Source: Verrucomicrobiales bacterium
GTDB lineage: Bacteria; Verrucomicrobiota; Verrucomicrobiia; Verrucomicrobiales; DEV007
Length of the DNA stretch: 27,075 bases
Assembly (NCBI GenBank): GCA_021648365.1
Contig: JAKISY010000065.1
Coordinates: 1 to 27,075 of the forward strand
Direction: 5' to 3'
A model generated the notes under the pieces. It was not told the DNA's origin, ran no database searches, and was given only the letters and a program-made list of their open reading frames with translations. The position numbers were made by a program, and so were the translations under genes. Below, piece after piece: positions 1 through 7,892 of the stretch (within the stretch, counting starts at the first letter, position 1; every line of letters begins with the position of its first letter).

Positions 1-1
1 T

Positions 2-691
2 GATCTGTCGATGTTCCAGAAGGAGTTGAAGCTGAAAATGACGCTGGCTTATAACAAAAAACATGGGCGTTGCGGGACTTTGGGGGGGGGGCCGTTTAAG
101 AGTGTTTTATTGCAAGGAGCGGATGAAGGGGAAAGCAGTGATGCGCTGCGCATGGTGGCGGCTTATATCGATCTGAACCCGATTCGGGCGGGGCTGGCGA
201 AGGAGCCGGAGGGCTACCGCTGGTGTTCGTATGCGGCGGCGGTGGCGGGAAATCGCGGAGCACGTCAAGGGTTGTGTTATGCGGTGACGGGGCGCAGTCG
301 GGTGGCGTGGAAGAGGGTAGCAGAGGAATATCGATGTTTGCTGTATGCGAAGGGTGAAGAGGTGGAGGCCGATGCCAACCTCCGCCGCCAAGGCTATGGC
401 GATCAAGCGGTGGATGGTTATAACAAAGCTAAAGGGGGATTCAGCCAGGAGAAAATCAAAGAGGTGCTGGAATCTGGCGGGCGTTTACCGGTGGCGGAGG
501 CTTTGCGGTGCCGGGTGAGGTATTTCACCGATGGTGCTGTATTGGGGAGTCAGAGGTATGTAGATGACTTTTTTGAGAGCAAGAGGGATCAGTTTGGAGT
601 GCGGCGGAAGGATGGTGGACGTAAGATGCGGGGGGCACAGTGGGGGGAGTTACGGGTGTTGAGAGATTTGAAGGCGAATGTGCTGGGGTGA
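2..691 (+). CDS. REP-associated tyrosine transposase (RAYT), 5' end outside window
   Basis: This is the C-terminal part of a Y1-type, REP-associated transposase-like protein, a family thought to nick and move small REP palindromes through a catalytic tyrosine. The reading frame is open to the left edge, so the HUH metal-binding part is missing from view; the ATG at 11 is probably internal. Visible family hallmarks are the segment LAYNKKHGRCGTL, which holds the candidate catalytic Tyr, followed by FKSVLLQG, then YIDLNPIRAGLAKEPEGYRW and CSYA. The C-terminal tail, with RYFTDGAVLGSQRYVDDFF and the RKDGGRKMRG block, is typical of long RAYTs in Verrucomicrobia-like genomes. Oddity: a run of ten G at 82-91 turns the usual LWxGRFKS segment into LGGGPFKS, losing the normally conserved Trp and Arg. 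The gene may be decayed, or the run may be misread. No matching REP hairpin is next to it, but one candidate lies at 24197-24271. Confidence 0.8.
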   Translation, partial: DLSMFQKELKLKMTLAYNKKHGRCGTLGGGPFKSVLLQGADEGESSDALRMVAAYIDLNPIRAGLAKEPEGYRWCSYAAAVAGNRGARQGLCYAVTGRSRVAWKRVAEEYRCLLYAKGEEVEADANLRRQGYGDQAVDGYNKAKGGFSQEKIKEVLESGGRLPVAEALRCRVRYFTDGAVLGSQRYVDDFFESKRDQFGVRRKDGGRKMRGAQWGELRVLRDLKANVLG

Positions 692-979
692 GCAGTTTTG
701 CTCTATGAGAAAAAGGGGTAATTTAGCCTCCGCTAGCTTCGGTTGATTTCTAACATTATCGCACCGCGGCAGTTTCTCGCTTCTCACACACTGCACTCCT
801 TCAAGCCTCCACCGCTTTGAGCGTCAGCGCCATGCGGCCCGATAGCTAGATGGGCGAGTTTTTTTTGCAAACTTGGAAAAAGCCCAAAAAAGGTGAATAT
901 TACTCTGTGGATGGCGTCTTACCTTTTGAATAGCAGAGCTGTAAGCGTTTGCGAATAGGGTCAGTAACTTAAATAAACC
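692..979. other. Intergenic, no gene seen; weak terminator-like hairpin
   Basis: No credible ORF was found on either strand. A 5-bp hairpin (GAGCA/TGCTC) sits at 690-703 over the transposase stop codon. At 837-866 a short GCCC/GGGC stem is followed by eight T residues (859-866), a weak terminator-like arrangement. No convincing promoter for the gene starting at 980 could be picked out. Confidence 0.4.
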
Positions 980-1813
980 ATGAAAACTACACGTTTTTTC
1001 TCCTTGATCATGATCGTCATTTTAGGATTGACGGTATGCCTGCCGCAAAACTCACAAGCTTCGGATCGAAGCAAAAAGGTTGGCAACTGTGTGTATTGCA
1101 AATTGCCAGTTCACTCGTATCGCCATTTTAAAGCGTACTCGCGTGGAAAGCCTGTTTATGCTTGGAGTGTCAGTGGGCACAGTAAGTGTGGAGCCAGAGC
1201 AAATAGCACAAGCCGTGTAAGTCCAGTGAGCAACAAAAAGGCTACAGCGAAAATGGTCGAGACGAAAAAAGTTAAAGCTAAACATTCTCTGCATAAAAAG
1301 GAAAAGGTAGAAAAGAAACATGAGGTTGCAGAGGGGGGGAGTGCGCCAAATTCCTATGCTCAGCACGCTAACCCGCAAATGCAGCAAGCTTATGGTGGTG
1401 GTAGCGGATATGGTCTAGGGCATGGCAGAGTCACTGGTTATGGTCGTGGGGTTAGCAATAGTAATGGCTATGGCAGTGGACGTGGTCGAGGTCATTTCAA
1501 CGGGAACAGCGTTTACAGTAATCCTTTTCAGCGCAATTCTGGTAATGGGTATGTGCAGGGCGCTGGATACGGTAACAGCACGGTGACGAGGAGTAAGACG
1601 GTCACTCGAAGCACTCCATCGACCTTGGGTTCGGTGGGCGGAGGTTTTCGTGGCACTAGTACTCGCACCTACACGACTCGGACACAGACCAATTATCGTG
1701 ATTCTTATGGACGTAGCGCTCATGGTCGTGACTCTTATGGACGTGTCCTTAGCGGTTCTCCCCATAATGGTCATGGCAGTCACGGTACTCGTCCACACGT
1801 ATCGCGCTATTGA
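980..1813 (+). CDS. Secreted Gly/Tyr/Ser/Arg-rich low-complexity protein with N-terminal Cys motif
   Basis: I do not recognise a family. The 277-residue product starts with a clear Sec signal peptide: two basic-leaning residues, a hydrophobic core at about 8-20, and a likely cut after SQA at 28. A short possible metal-binding module follows, with C37-x2-C40 and H67-x2-C70. Residues ~85-115 are Lys-rich. From ~135 onward the chain is low-complexity Gly/Tyr/Ser/Arg with GYG and GRG motifs and Thr/Arg-rich patches, ending in two RDSYGR copies spaced ten residues apart (nucleotide repeats at 1697-1714 and 1727-1744). Such sequence suggests an envelope, matrix or adhesive role, possibly a disordered or condensing one, but function is inference only. 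It stands alone and converges on the DUF6807 gene, overlapping its 3' end by 7 nt. The start is supported by the signal peptide rather than by a ribosome site, which is poor. Confidence 0.75.
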   Translation: MKTTRFFSLIMIVILGLTVCLPQNSQASDRSKKVGNCVYCKLPVHSYRHFKAYSRGKPVYAWSVSGHSKCGARANSTSRVSPVSNKKATAKMVETKKVKAKHSLHKKEKVEKKHEVAEGGSAPNSYAQHANPQMQQAYGGGSGYGLGHGRVTGYGRGVSNSNGYGSGRGRGHFNGNSVYSNPFQRNSGNGYVQGAGYGNSTVTRSKTVTRSTPSTLGSVGGGFRGTSTRTYTTRTQTNYRDSYGRSAHGRDSYGRVLSGSPHNGHGSHGTRPHVSRY

Positions 1814-2781
1814 GTGATCCAGTTGGCGTAGCTCTCGGAGACTTTGGCTTCTTGCGGGGTGCCGTGATGCAGAAGGATGCGGTATTTTAAGACTAGCGAT
1901 TCGCCGTTTTTGATGGTGTGATCGCCGGCGTGTGGGTCGGCTCCTTTTTCGAAATGACCTTGACCGAAGGGGTTGGCGGTGAATAGGCCGTAGTCGCGGG
2001 CGTGCCACCAAGTGGGGTGACGGAAGCTGGTCGGGTGGTCAAAAATGGCGATGCCGTAGATGGAGCCGGTTGAGTCGGGACCGTAATAATCGACCCACTT
2101 GGCTCGTTTGCCCCAGGCATCGGCGTCTTTCAGTCCTTCGCTGGTGAGGATGTGCCCTTTGGCGACGGGACCTTTCAAACGCAAGGATGGTGTGGTGCGA
2201 ATGGCGAAGGCTCCTTCTTTGTCGTCTTCTATTTTGACGTCGCCGGTGGTTGCCATCAGGGTGATGGTGGCATCGATGCTAAGATTCCCAGCAGGATCTT
2301 TGTGTAAGGTAAATTCGCGGCGGTCTTCCATGATTTTCAAGCCGGAGCTGGGATCGATCCAGTCGTCTCCTGTTTTGAGGGTGACGCTTTGGTTTTTGAT
2401 CTGAATGCCTTTCAATCCAGTGAAGACGATTTTGCCTGCGCCTTCTTTTTCGTGCCAAAAATCGATGCCGTTGACTTTTCCTAAACCAAACCACAAGCCG
2501 CGATGATGGGGGTGGTCGGTGGACTCATTGGCAATGCCCTCTTTCATCGGAAACTTGCGAGTCACGCCTTTTCCAGTGGGACCAATCAAGGGGTAAAAGT
2601 AGGGGCGTAAGACACTTTTGACGTGATAGGAGGTGACGAGTTTCCCTTGGTAGGCAAAACGCCAAGCTCCGCCCTGTTGGGTGACGGTCCAACCATTGCC
2701 TTTGATTTGTTGGGCGGAGGCGGAAGCTGGGGTAAAAAAATAGAGGCTTAGGAGGAGAGCTGGTAGGATTACTTTTTTCAT
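1807..2781 (-). CDS. Secreted DUF6807 (PmoA-like) family protein
   Basis: A 324-residue exported protein with a signal peptide (hydrophobic stretch about 5-20, cut near ASA at 23). The body matches the family once labelled 'methane oxygenase PmoA', now DUF6807, widespread in Verrucomicrobia, Planctomycetes and Bacteroidetes. The hallmark is the block DHPHHRGLWFGLGKVNGIDF at 89-108, followed by WHE; a later GIAIFDHPTSFRHPTWWHAR block and the C-terminal YRILLHHG are also typical. Family members lie near carbohydrate-degradation genes and have a beta-sandwich-like fold; despite the old name they are not shown to oxidise methane. Here the gene is followed on the opposite strand by the Gly/Tyr-rich gene (7-nt tail overlap) and preceded on its own strand by the DUF4404 gene 11 nt away, so the two may be co-transcribed. 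Family assignment is firm; the reaction is unknown. Confidence 0.85.
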   Translation of the reverse strand: MKKVILPALLLSLYFFTPASASAQQIKGNGWTVTQQGGAWRFAYQGKLVTSYHVKSVLRPYFYPLIGPTGKGVTRKFPMKEGIANESTDHPHHRGLWFGLGKVNGIDFWHEKEGAGKIVFTGLKGIQIKNQSVTLKTGDDWIDPSSGLKIMEDRREFTLHKDPAGNLSIDATITLMATTGDVKIEDDKEGAFAIRTTPSLRLKGPVAKGHILTSEGLKDADAWGKRAKWVDYYGPDSTGSIYGIAIFDHPTSFRHPTWWHARDYGLFTANPFGQGHFEKGADPHAGDHTIKNGESLVLKYRILLHHGTPQEAKVSESYANWITQ

Positions 2782-2792
2782 GACGGTATATT

Positions 2793-3119
2793 TCAGATGC
2801 CCATACGTCCTAGGATGTTGCCGATGCGTCCGAGAGTTTCGGCAGTTTTGGGGTGGGCGGCTTCGATTTCGCGGATGGCGTTTTGCAAAGTTTCGAGCGG
2901 GCCTTCATCATCATTACCGTCGTCGCTGCAAGCGGCTTCGGTAGCGGCGATGGCATGTTGGACTTTTTCTATGTTTTCACTTTCAATATTCTTGGCCTCG
3001 GATTCGAGTCGAGTGAGCAGCTCAAGCAGTGGAGGAAGTTCCTCATCTTTAAGGGAGTGATTTTTTTCGATGGTTTGGCGTAAGCGATTTAGGGTGTCTA
3101 GCATGGTGAAAGATGGCAT
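2793..3119 (-). CDS. DUF4404 family protein
   Basis: A small, acidic, helical cytoplasmic protein of 108 residues. The C-terminus, HPKTAETLGRIGNILGRMGI, and the N-terminal LNRLRQTIEKN/LEELPPLLELL-type helices match DUF4404, a family of about 85-110 residues with no known biochemical role. No catalytic motif or membrane segment is visible, and a run of Asp/Glu residues sits mid-chain (DDGNDDEG). Two ATG codons compete: 3117-3119 (used here) and 3102-3104, which would give MLDTLNRL and better matches the usual family start. Neither has a recognisable Shine-Dalgarno site. It lies upstream of the DUF6807 gene on the same strand and divergent from the universal stress protein gene. Confidence 0.75.
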   Translation of the reverse strand: MPSFTMLDTLNRLRQTIEKNHSLKDEELPPLLELLTRLESEAKNIESENIEKVQHAIAATEAACSDDGNDDEGPLETLQNAIREIEAAHPKTAETLGRIGNILGRMGI

Positions 3120-3218
3120 GCTTGAGGGGCTTTTTCAATCGGCTGATAGGGGAAGATTAGATTTCGCTGTGATCGGACGATGAATTGTGGCAGAATACAG
3201 GTGTAGAAAGGAATGTTT

Positions 3219-3662
3219 ATGAAAAATATCGCTGTAGGAATAGATTTTTCGGATAGGGGAATGGCGGTGCTGGATCGTGCTGCTGATTTGGCTCTGGCAC
3301 TGGATGCTCATTTGTTTTTGGTGCATATCTATGCGCCCGAACCGGATTTTGTCGGTTATGCGGAGTTTGCTTATCCTGGTAAGGATGAGAGGGCCCAGGA
3401 GTTACGTGAGGAGAAGGCTAAGATTCGAGAGTTGATAGATGCCTTGAAAAAAAGGGGGGTCGAGGCGACGGGTTATATGCGTGAGGGTGATACGGTGCAT
3501 GCGCTGTTGGAGTTTACTCAGCAGCGGGAGGCGAGCATGTTGGTGATTGGTTCGCATGGTAAGGGCTTTGTCGAGCGCTTGCTGTTGGGCAGTGTGGCGG
3601 AGGGGATCATTCGTCACGCTACTTTGCCGGTGGTGGTGGTGCCGAGTGCGAAGCAGGGCTGA
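3219..3662 (+). CDS. Universal stress protein (UspA family)
   Basis: A single-domain cytoplasmic universal stress protein of 147 residues, the normal size. The N-terminal strand KNIAVGIDFSD and the C-terminal ATP-binding signature are both present: G111-x2-G114-x9-G124-S125, followed by a final strand LPVVVVP. This places it in the ATP-binding class of USPs, which act in stress survival. The ATG at 3219 is chosen over the in-frame ATG at 3213 because the AAGGA at 3207-3211 is 7 nt from 3219 but abuts 3213. It is divergent from the DUF4404 gene with ~100 nt between, and a gap of 61 nt separates it from the next gene on the same strand. Confidence 0.9.
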   Translation: MKNIAVGIDFSDRGMAVLDRAADLALALDAHLFLVHIYAPEPDFVGYAEFAYPGKDERAQELREEKAKIRELIDALKKRGVEATGYMREGDTVHALLEFTQQREASMLVIGSHGKGFVERLLLGSVAEGIIRHATLPVVVVPSAKQG

Positions 3663-3723
3663 GTTGAGGGGAATGTGGGTAGAGCTTGTGAATTCGAATC
3701 AGACTTTGATGGGTGGGACTAGG

Positions 3724-5148
3724 ATGCGTATATGTTTTTTTTGGGTGCTGTGCTGCTTAAGCTTTTGCAGCATCCGAGTTTATTCTCAGGCTGATGTGCA
3801 AGTGCGCAAGGCGGGCAAGAATGAAAGCCTGAGCCGGTCGGGCCAGATCATTGTGCGTTCGGAGGATGTCAAGGAGCGTGGGGTGATGGCGACTTTTGCG
3901 GAGACGGTGAGCGCGGGATTGGCGAGGATTTTGGGAGATAGTAAGGTGCCGTGGCTGTATCGAATCGTGATCGAGAGTAAGGGCAGCATGGCGGATGCGG
4001 GGGTAGTGGGGCGGACGATGGTGACGCGGATCGATATGTTGGATGGGGATAAGTTTGAGTTGCGTTTGTTTGTGAAGTTGAGTGATGAGTTCTCTCGCCA
4101 GCAGTTTTCGCGGGAAATTTTGCGCTTGTTGTTGTTGGAGCGGATGCTCAGAAAGCAGCAGGGCAGTGATCAGTTGGCGGGTAAACGCTTGGTGGTGCCG
4201 GCTTGGATTTTGGCGGGGGTGGATGGTTTGATCGAGTATCAGCGACTAGGCAGGCCGAGTGATCTGTATGCTAGCATTGTGATGTCGAGGCAACTGTTGT
4301 CGGTGGATGAGATATTAAAGGGCAATCCAGAGAAGTTGGATTCTTTATCGCGAGCGACTTATGAGGCTTCGGCAGCGGCTTTGTTGGGGGCTTTGTTTGA
4401 CCAAGATCGGGGGGCGAAGAGTTTTGGTGATTTGCTGGCAAGATTGACTGTCTTCGATGGTGATGTGTTGCTTTTATTGAAGCAGGAGTTTCCGGGTTTG
4501 CGAGGCGGTCAGCATTCGGTGGACAAGTGGTGGGCGCTGCAGGTGGCGTCGATGGGGGAGTTGCAGGCGATGGAGTATATGGGAGCGAAAGAAACGGAGG
4601 CTAGCTTGGATTTGGCATTGCAGGTGGTCTTTCCTCAAGAGAAGTCGCCGTCGGGAGCCAAAAGCAAACTGAAGGGTTGGTGGAAAAAAATGATTCCTAG
4701 CGGGAAAGCTAAAAAAGCGGCGTTCACGACGGGTCAGGTGCATGATTTTGAGCTGTTTTATAAGCGCAAGGATTTCAAGGAGGTGTTGGGGCAGAACCAA
4801 GTGGCGTTGCGGGCGCTCAAACATCGTTGTTTTCCGCTTTATGTTCCTGTGGTGAGGCAGTATGAGGAGGTGGTGGCGAGATTGTTGGCAGGTAAGCGCA
4901 AGCACCTTGCGGAGGATTTGCAAAAAATCGATCAGCGTAGGTTCAAAATTTCGCAAACGATGCAGCGTGCGGTGGATTATTTGAATTATTATGAAGCGAC
5001 TCAGTTGACTGAGCCGGGAGCTGCTTTTGAGAAATATCATCAAACTCGGGAGCGCTTGCGCAGGGAGAAGGCTCCGGTGCGATCTGATCGTATTTCTAAA
5101 TACCTCGATGAAATGGAAAGGATCTACAGTGGAGGTGGTGGTCGGTGA
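3724..5148 (+). CDS. Secreted protein, probably a degenerate gluzincin (peptidase MA-like)
   Basis: A 474-residue exported protein of no firmly recognised family. The start at 3724 is chosen because it begins a signal peptide (MRICFFWVLCCLSFCSIRVYS); the frame stays open upstream into the usp gene, but that part does not look like protein. The arrangement at 128-172 recalls the peptidase MA-like gluzincin fold: a helix with the pattern [H]E-x-x-[H] and, some 25-30 residues later, P-x-W-x-x-x-G-x-x-x-x-x-E-Y. Here the first motif reads R130-E131-I-L-R134 and the third-ligand Glu position reads Ala (PAWILAGVDGLIEY), so all His ligands are gone. It would then be an inactive, structural descendant. 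The C-terminal third is Lys/Arg-rich and helical, ending in GGGGR. The stop overlaps the next small gene by 4 nt. Confidence 0.7.
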   Translation: MRICFFWVLCCLSFCSIRVYSQADVQVRKAGKNESLSRSGQIIVRSEDVKERGVMATFAETVSAGLARILGDSKVPWLYRIVIESKGSMADAGVVGRTMVTRIDMLDGDKFELRLFVKLSDEFSRQQFSREILRLLLLERMLRKQQGSDQLAGKRLVVPAWILAGVDGLIEYQRLGRPSDLYASIVMSRQLLSVDEILKGNPEKLDSLSRATYEASAAALLGALFDQDRGAKSFGDLLARLTVFDGDVLLLLKQEFPGLRGGQHSVDKWWALQVASMGELQAMEYMGAKETEASLDLALQVVFPQEKSPSGAKSKLKGWWKKMIPSGKAKKAAFTTGQVHDFELFYKRKDFKEVLGQNQVALRALKHRCFPLYVPVVRQYEEVVARLLAGKRKHLAEDLQKIDQRRFKISQTMQRAVDYLNYYEATQLTEPGAAFEKYHQTRERLRREKAPVRSDRISKYLDEMERIYSGGGGR

Positions 5149-5291
5149 GGGGCTTGACGGAGCAAGAGCGACGGGTATTGATCGCTATTTTGTTGGCATT
5201 AGTGATTGGCGTGGCGGTTAGGTTCTGGCGCAGGCAGGGGGAGGAGGGAATGTTGAATGTTGAACAAGAAATCTCGAAGGTGAGCAGGTGA
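5145..5291 (+). CDS. Small single-pass membrane protein, 48 residues
   Basis: The GTG at 5145 overlaps the TGA stop of the preceding gene in a GTGA arrangement, which suggests translational coupling. The product has a short N-terminus (MRGLTEQERR), one strongly hydrophobic helix at about 11-26 (VLIAILLALVIGVAVRF) flanked by Arg residues, and a short charged tail ending at 5291. It resembles the N-terminal anchor segments seen on small helix-hairpin-helix (ComEA-like) proteins in this kind of genome, but no such domain follows. I infer an inner-membrane partner of the upstream secreted protein. It is short, so it could also be a chance frame; the overlap and the charge-flanked helix argue for it. 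Confidence 0.55.
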   Translation: MRGLTEQERRVLIAILLALVIGVAVRFWRRQGEEGMLNVEQEISKVSR

Positions 5292-5463
5292 GAAGGCGGG
5301 GAGGGAGTGCTGCCCTCAGTCTTAGATTAAGAGGATCCATCTGAGTGAGAGGGTGAGTTATATCTAGGGGCTTTTGTTGCGCTACTAGGTCGTGATCTTT
5401 AATTTTTTGGTTGTCATGGGGCAAGGCGTGGTGAAGCGTCTGTTTTTAAATACAGCTTTAGTT

Positions 5464-6222
5464 ATGGAAAAACGTTTTGAAAATCAGGTAGCGATCGTGA
5501 CGGGAGGTGCTGATGGCATTGGTAAAGCTGTGGTGGAGAGGTTGGCGCGTGAGGGGGCGAAGGTGGTCATTTTTGATATGAATGAATCTTTGGGAGAAGA
5601 GGTTTGTGCGGAATTTGGAGAGCAGGGATTGATCGTGAGTTCTGAGGTGGTGAATGTGGCGGACGAAGAGTCGGTGAAGGCGGGGATCGCGGCGGTGACG
5701 GCAGGTGGCGAGGGGCGATTGGATGTGATGGTGCATTGTGCGGGCATTGTGGGGCCTACGGCGACTAAGATCAGTGATGTGAGTAAGGATGATTTTGATA
5801 AGGTGTGTGCGATCAATTTGACGGGTTCGTTTTTGATCACTAAATATGCGATTGAGGTGATGGAGCCTCGCGACTACGGGCGTATTTTGTTATTCGCTTC
5901 GATTGCGGGCAAGGAGGGCAATGCTGGCATGGTTTCATATTCGGCGAGCAAAGCTGGGGTGATCGGATTGACCAAAGCGGTGGGCAAGGAGTATGCTGAA
6001 ACGGGGATCACGGTGAACGCGATTGCGCCGGCGGTGATTCGCACGCCGATGGTGGATGGCATCGCGCCTGAGCAGGTGAAGTATATGACGGACAAGATTC
6101 CGATGAAACGCTGTGGCACTTTGGATGAGGTGGCGGCTTTGACTTGCTGGATCGTATCGAAGGAAGCGGGATTTAATACCGCTTTCACTTTTGATCTGAC
6201 AGGTGGTCGGGCGGTGTATTAG
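5464..6222 (+). CDS. Short-chain dehydrogenase/reductase (classical SDR)
   Basis: A 252-residue classical SDR, an NAD(P)-dependent oxidoreductase of alcohols, ketones or sugar acids. The nucleotide-binding TGGADGIG is at 13-20, the HCAGIVG motif at 91-97, N118, S146 and the catalytic Y159-x3-K163 (YSASK). The acidic residue at the end of the second strand (FDMN, D38) suggests NAD rather than NADP. The C-terminal FDLTGGRAVY resembles members annotated as sugar-acid dehydrogenases (2-keto-3-deoxy-fuconate type) or as FabG-like, so the substrate is open. The start at 5464 is chosen because the 24 preceding in-frame residues do not fit the family; no ribosome site is evident. It is the first gene of a plus-strand run, 41 nt before RidA, and may act on a carbonyl or hydroxy acid from that pathway. 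Confidence 0.85.
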   Translation: MEKRFENQVAIVTGGADGIGKAVVERLAREGAKVVIFDMNESLGEEVCAEFGEQGLIVSSEVVNVADEESVKAGIAAVTAGGEGRLDVMVHCAGIVGPTATKISDVSKDDFDKVCAINLTGSFLITKYAIEVMEPRDYGRILLFASIAGKEGNAGMVSYSASKAGVIGLTKAVGKEYAETGITVNAIAPAVIRTPMVDGIAPEQVKYMTDKIPMKRCGTLDEVAALTCWIVSKEAGFNTAFTFDLTGGRAVY

Positions 6223-6263
6223 GAAGAAATTTAAGATTTAAAATTTGAGATTTGAAATTAACT

Positions 6264-6728
6264 ATGAGTGCTGAAGCTAAAGTAATTGAGTTGGGATTGG
6301 AATTGCCACCGGCACCGCCGTTGGGTGGGGTTTATAAACCTTTGGTGATTGTGGGGAATTTGGCTTATGTCTCTGGGCATGGTCCGATTTTGAACGACGG
6401 GACTTATCTGAAGGGACGTGTGGGTGAGGATATGGATCTGGAAGCAGGTCAGCAGGCTGCACGTCAAGTGGGTTTGGCGCTGTTGGCAACGATCAAAGCT
6501 CAGTTGGGAAGTTTGGATCGGGTCAAGCGGGTGATCAAGAGTTTGGCATTGGTTAATTGCACCAATGATTTTGATCAACAGCCGCAGGTGGTCAATGGCT
6601 ACAGCGAGTTGTTTGGCGAGGTTTTTGGTGAGGATGGCATCGGTGCTCGCAGTGCGATGGCGGCGAATGTTTTGCCGGGGGGGATTCCGGTGGAGATTGA
6701 GGTGATTTTAGAAATCCGCGACGAGTAA
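6264..6728 (+). CDS. RidA/YjgF/YER057c family protein
   Basis: A 154-residue member of the RidA superfamily, nearest to the longer subgroup (length ~150) rather than to the ~128-residue archetype. RidA hydrolyses reactive enamines/imines such as 2-aminoacrylate, released by PLP-dependent dehydratases. The C-terminal block has the substrate carboxylate-binding Arg (R129 in ARSAMAANVLPGGIPVEIEV) and the Glu equivalent (E146), so the known active-site residues appear kept. The ATG at 6264 is chosen over an upstream TTG at 6252. The 40 nt ahead of it are very AT-rich with repeated ATTTGA/ATTTAA words. The next gene, 21 nt on, encodes a D-serine/D-threonine-type PLP enzyme, which fits a role in clearing its enamine product. 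Confidence 0.85.
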   Translation: MSAEAKVIELGLELPPAPPLGGVYKPLVIVGNLAYVSGHGPILNDGTYLKGRVGEDMDLEAGQQAARQVGLALLATIKAQLGSLDRVKRVIKSLALVNCTNDFDQQPQVVNGYSELFGEVFGEDGIGARSAMAANVLPGGIPVEIEVILEIRDE

Positions 6729-6749
6729 GAGTTTTTCGCATTGGATCAG

Positions 6750-7892
6750 ATGAGTGACAAAGAGTGGTATAGCGTGAGTAACGCAGAGCAGGTGGCTTCT
6801 CCTGCGCTGCTGCTTTGGCCTGAACGGGCTGAGAAAAATATCCAGCGCATGCTGGAGTGGATCGGTGGCGATGTGAGTCGTCTGCGACCTCATGTGAAGA
6901 CGCACAAAATGGGTGAGGTGGTGAAGATGCAGATGGCTGCGGGGATCACTAAGTTCAAGTGCGCGACGATTGCTGAAGCGGAGATGACGGCACAGGCTGG
7001 GGCTCCGGATGTGTTGATTGCCTATCAACCAGTGGGGCCCAATGCACAGCGGGTGGCGGCTTTGGTGGAGAAATTTCCACAGACAAAATTTGCGGCATTG
7101 GTGGATGATGAGGGAGTGCTGGATGCGGTGGCTAAGGTTTTTTCTGGATTGGGAAAGAGCCTGACTTTGTTTTTGGATGTGGATTGTGGTATGCATCGCA
7201 CGGGCATTGAGATGGGCGATGCGGCGGTGGACTTGTGTCGTAAGGTGGTCGATACAGAGGGGGTGGAGTTCGGTGGGTTGCATGTTTACGATGGGCATAT
7301 CCATGATCCCGATCAAGAGGCGAGGAACGCACATTTTGAGAAATCCTACCAACCTTTAGCAGATTTTGTCGATCAGATCAGAGCGGCGGGTGTTGAGGTG
7401 TCACTGATCGTGGCGGGAGGTTCACCGACTTTTGCTTTGCATGCATCTGATGCAGAGAAAGTGACGGGGGCTCGTTGGGAGTGCAGTCCGGGAACGACGG
7501 TTTTTTGGGATGCGGGTTATGGCACGAATTTCCCCGATCTCGGGTTTGAGCCTGCGGTGGTTTTGTTGATGCGAGTGATCAGTAAGCCGGGTAGTGATTT
7601 TGTTTGTCTGGATTTGGGCAACAAGGCGGTGGCTCCAGAGAATCCATTGGATAAAAGGGTGAAGTTATTTGGCCCACTGGCTGATGGCGAGTTGATCGGT
7701 CAAAGTGAAGAGCACTTAGTGGTGAAGACGGATAAGGTGAATGATTTTGCTGTTGGGGATGTGGTGTATGGCTTGCCTTGGCATATTTGCCCGACGGTCG
7801 CGCTGCACATGGAAGCGGTTCTTATTCGTGATGGCAAAGCGAGCGGCGAACGTTGGCATGTCAAATGTCGGGATCGACGATTGACGATTTGA
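6750..7892 (+). CDS. D-TA family PLP-dependent enzyme (D-threonine aldolase/D-serine dehydratase type)
   Basis: A 380-residue fold-type III PLP enzyme. The alanine-racemase-like N-terminal barrel carries the PLP lysine in RPHVKTHK (K50), and the C-terminal beta domain carries the metal-site motif H345-x-C347 (WHICPT) found in eukaryotic-type D-serine dehydratase and D-threonine aldolase. These enzymes act on D-beta-hydroxy amino acids, by dehydration (D-serine, D-threo-3-hydroxyaspartate) or aldol cleavage (D-threonine), and need a divalent metal. Which reaction applies cannot be settled from sequence. The ATG at 6750 is preferred over a TTG at 6741. It sits 21 nt after RidA and is followed by a 201-nt gap with an inverted-repeat element before the dipeptidase. 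Confidence 0.85.
   Translation: MSDKEWYSVSNAEQVASPALLLWPERAEKNIQRMLEWIGGDVSRLRPHVKTHKMGEVVKMQMAAGITKFKCATIAEAEMTAQAGAPDVLIAYQPVGPNAQRVAALVEKFPQTKFAALVDDEGVLDAVAKVFSGLGKSLTLFLDVDCGMHRTGIEMGDAAVDLCRKVVDTEGVEFGGLHVYDGHIHDPDQEARNAHFEKSYQPLADFVDQIRAAGVEVSLIVAGGSPTFALHASDAEKVTGARWECSPGTTVFWDAGYGTNFPDLGFEPAVVLLMRVISKPGSDFVCLDLGNKAVAPENPLDKRVKLFGPLADGELIGQSEEHLVVKTDKVNDFAVGDVVYGLPWHICPTVALHMEAVLIRDGKASGERWHVKCRDRRLTI

Noticed and set aside
1415..2011. Long minus-strand frame of 198 codons opposite the Gly/Tyr-rich gene
   Set aside because: It mirrors the low-complexity codons of the real gene, is Thr/Ser/Arg-rich without motifs, and overlaps the DUF6807 gene in another frame.
3547..3723. Upstream extension of the secreted gene into the usp gene
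   Set aside because: The extra residues are Trp/Arg/Cys-rich shadow sequence of usp; a clean signal peptide begins at 3724.
6223..6263. AT-rich ATTTGA/ATTTAA words before RidA as a regulatory site
   Set aside because: Simple repetitive AT sequence without symmetry or promoter spacing.
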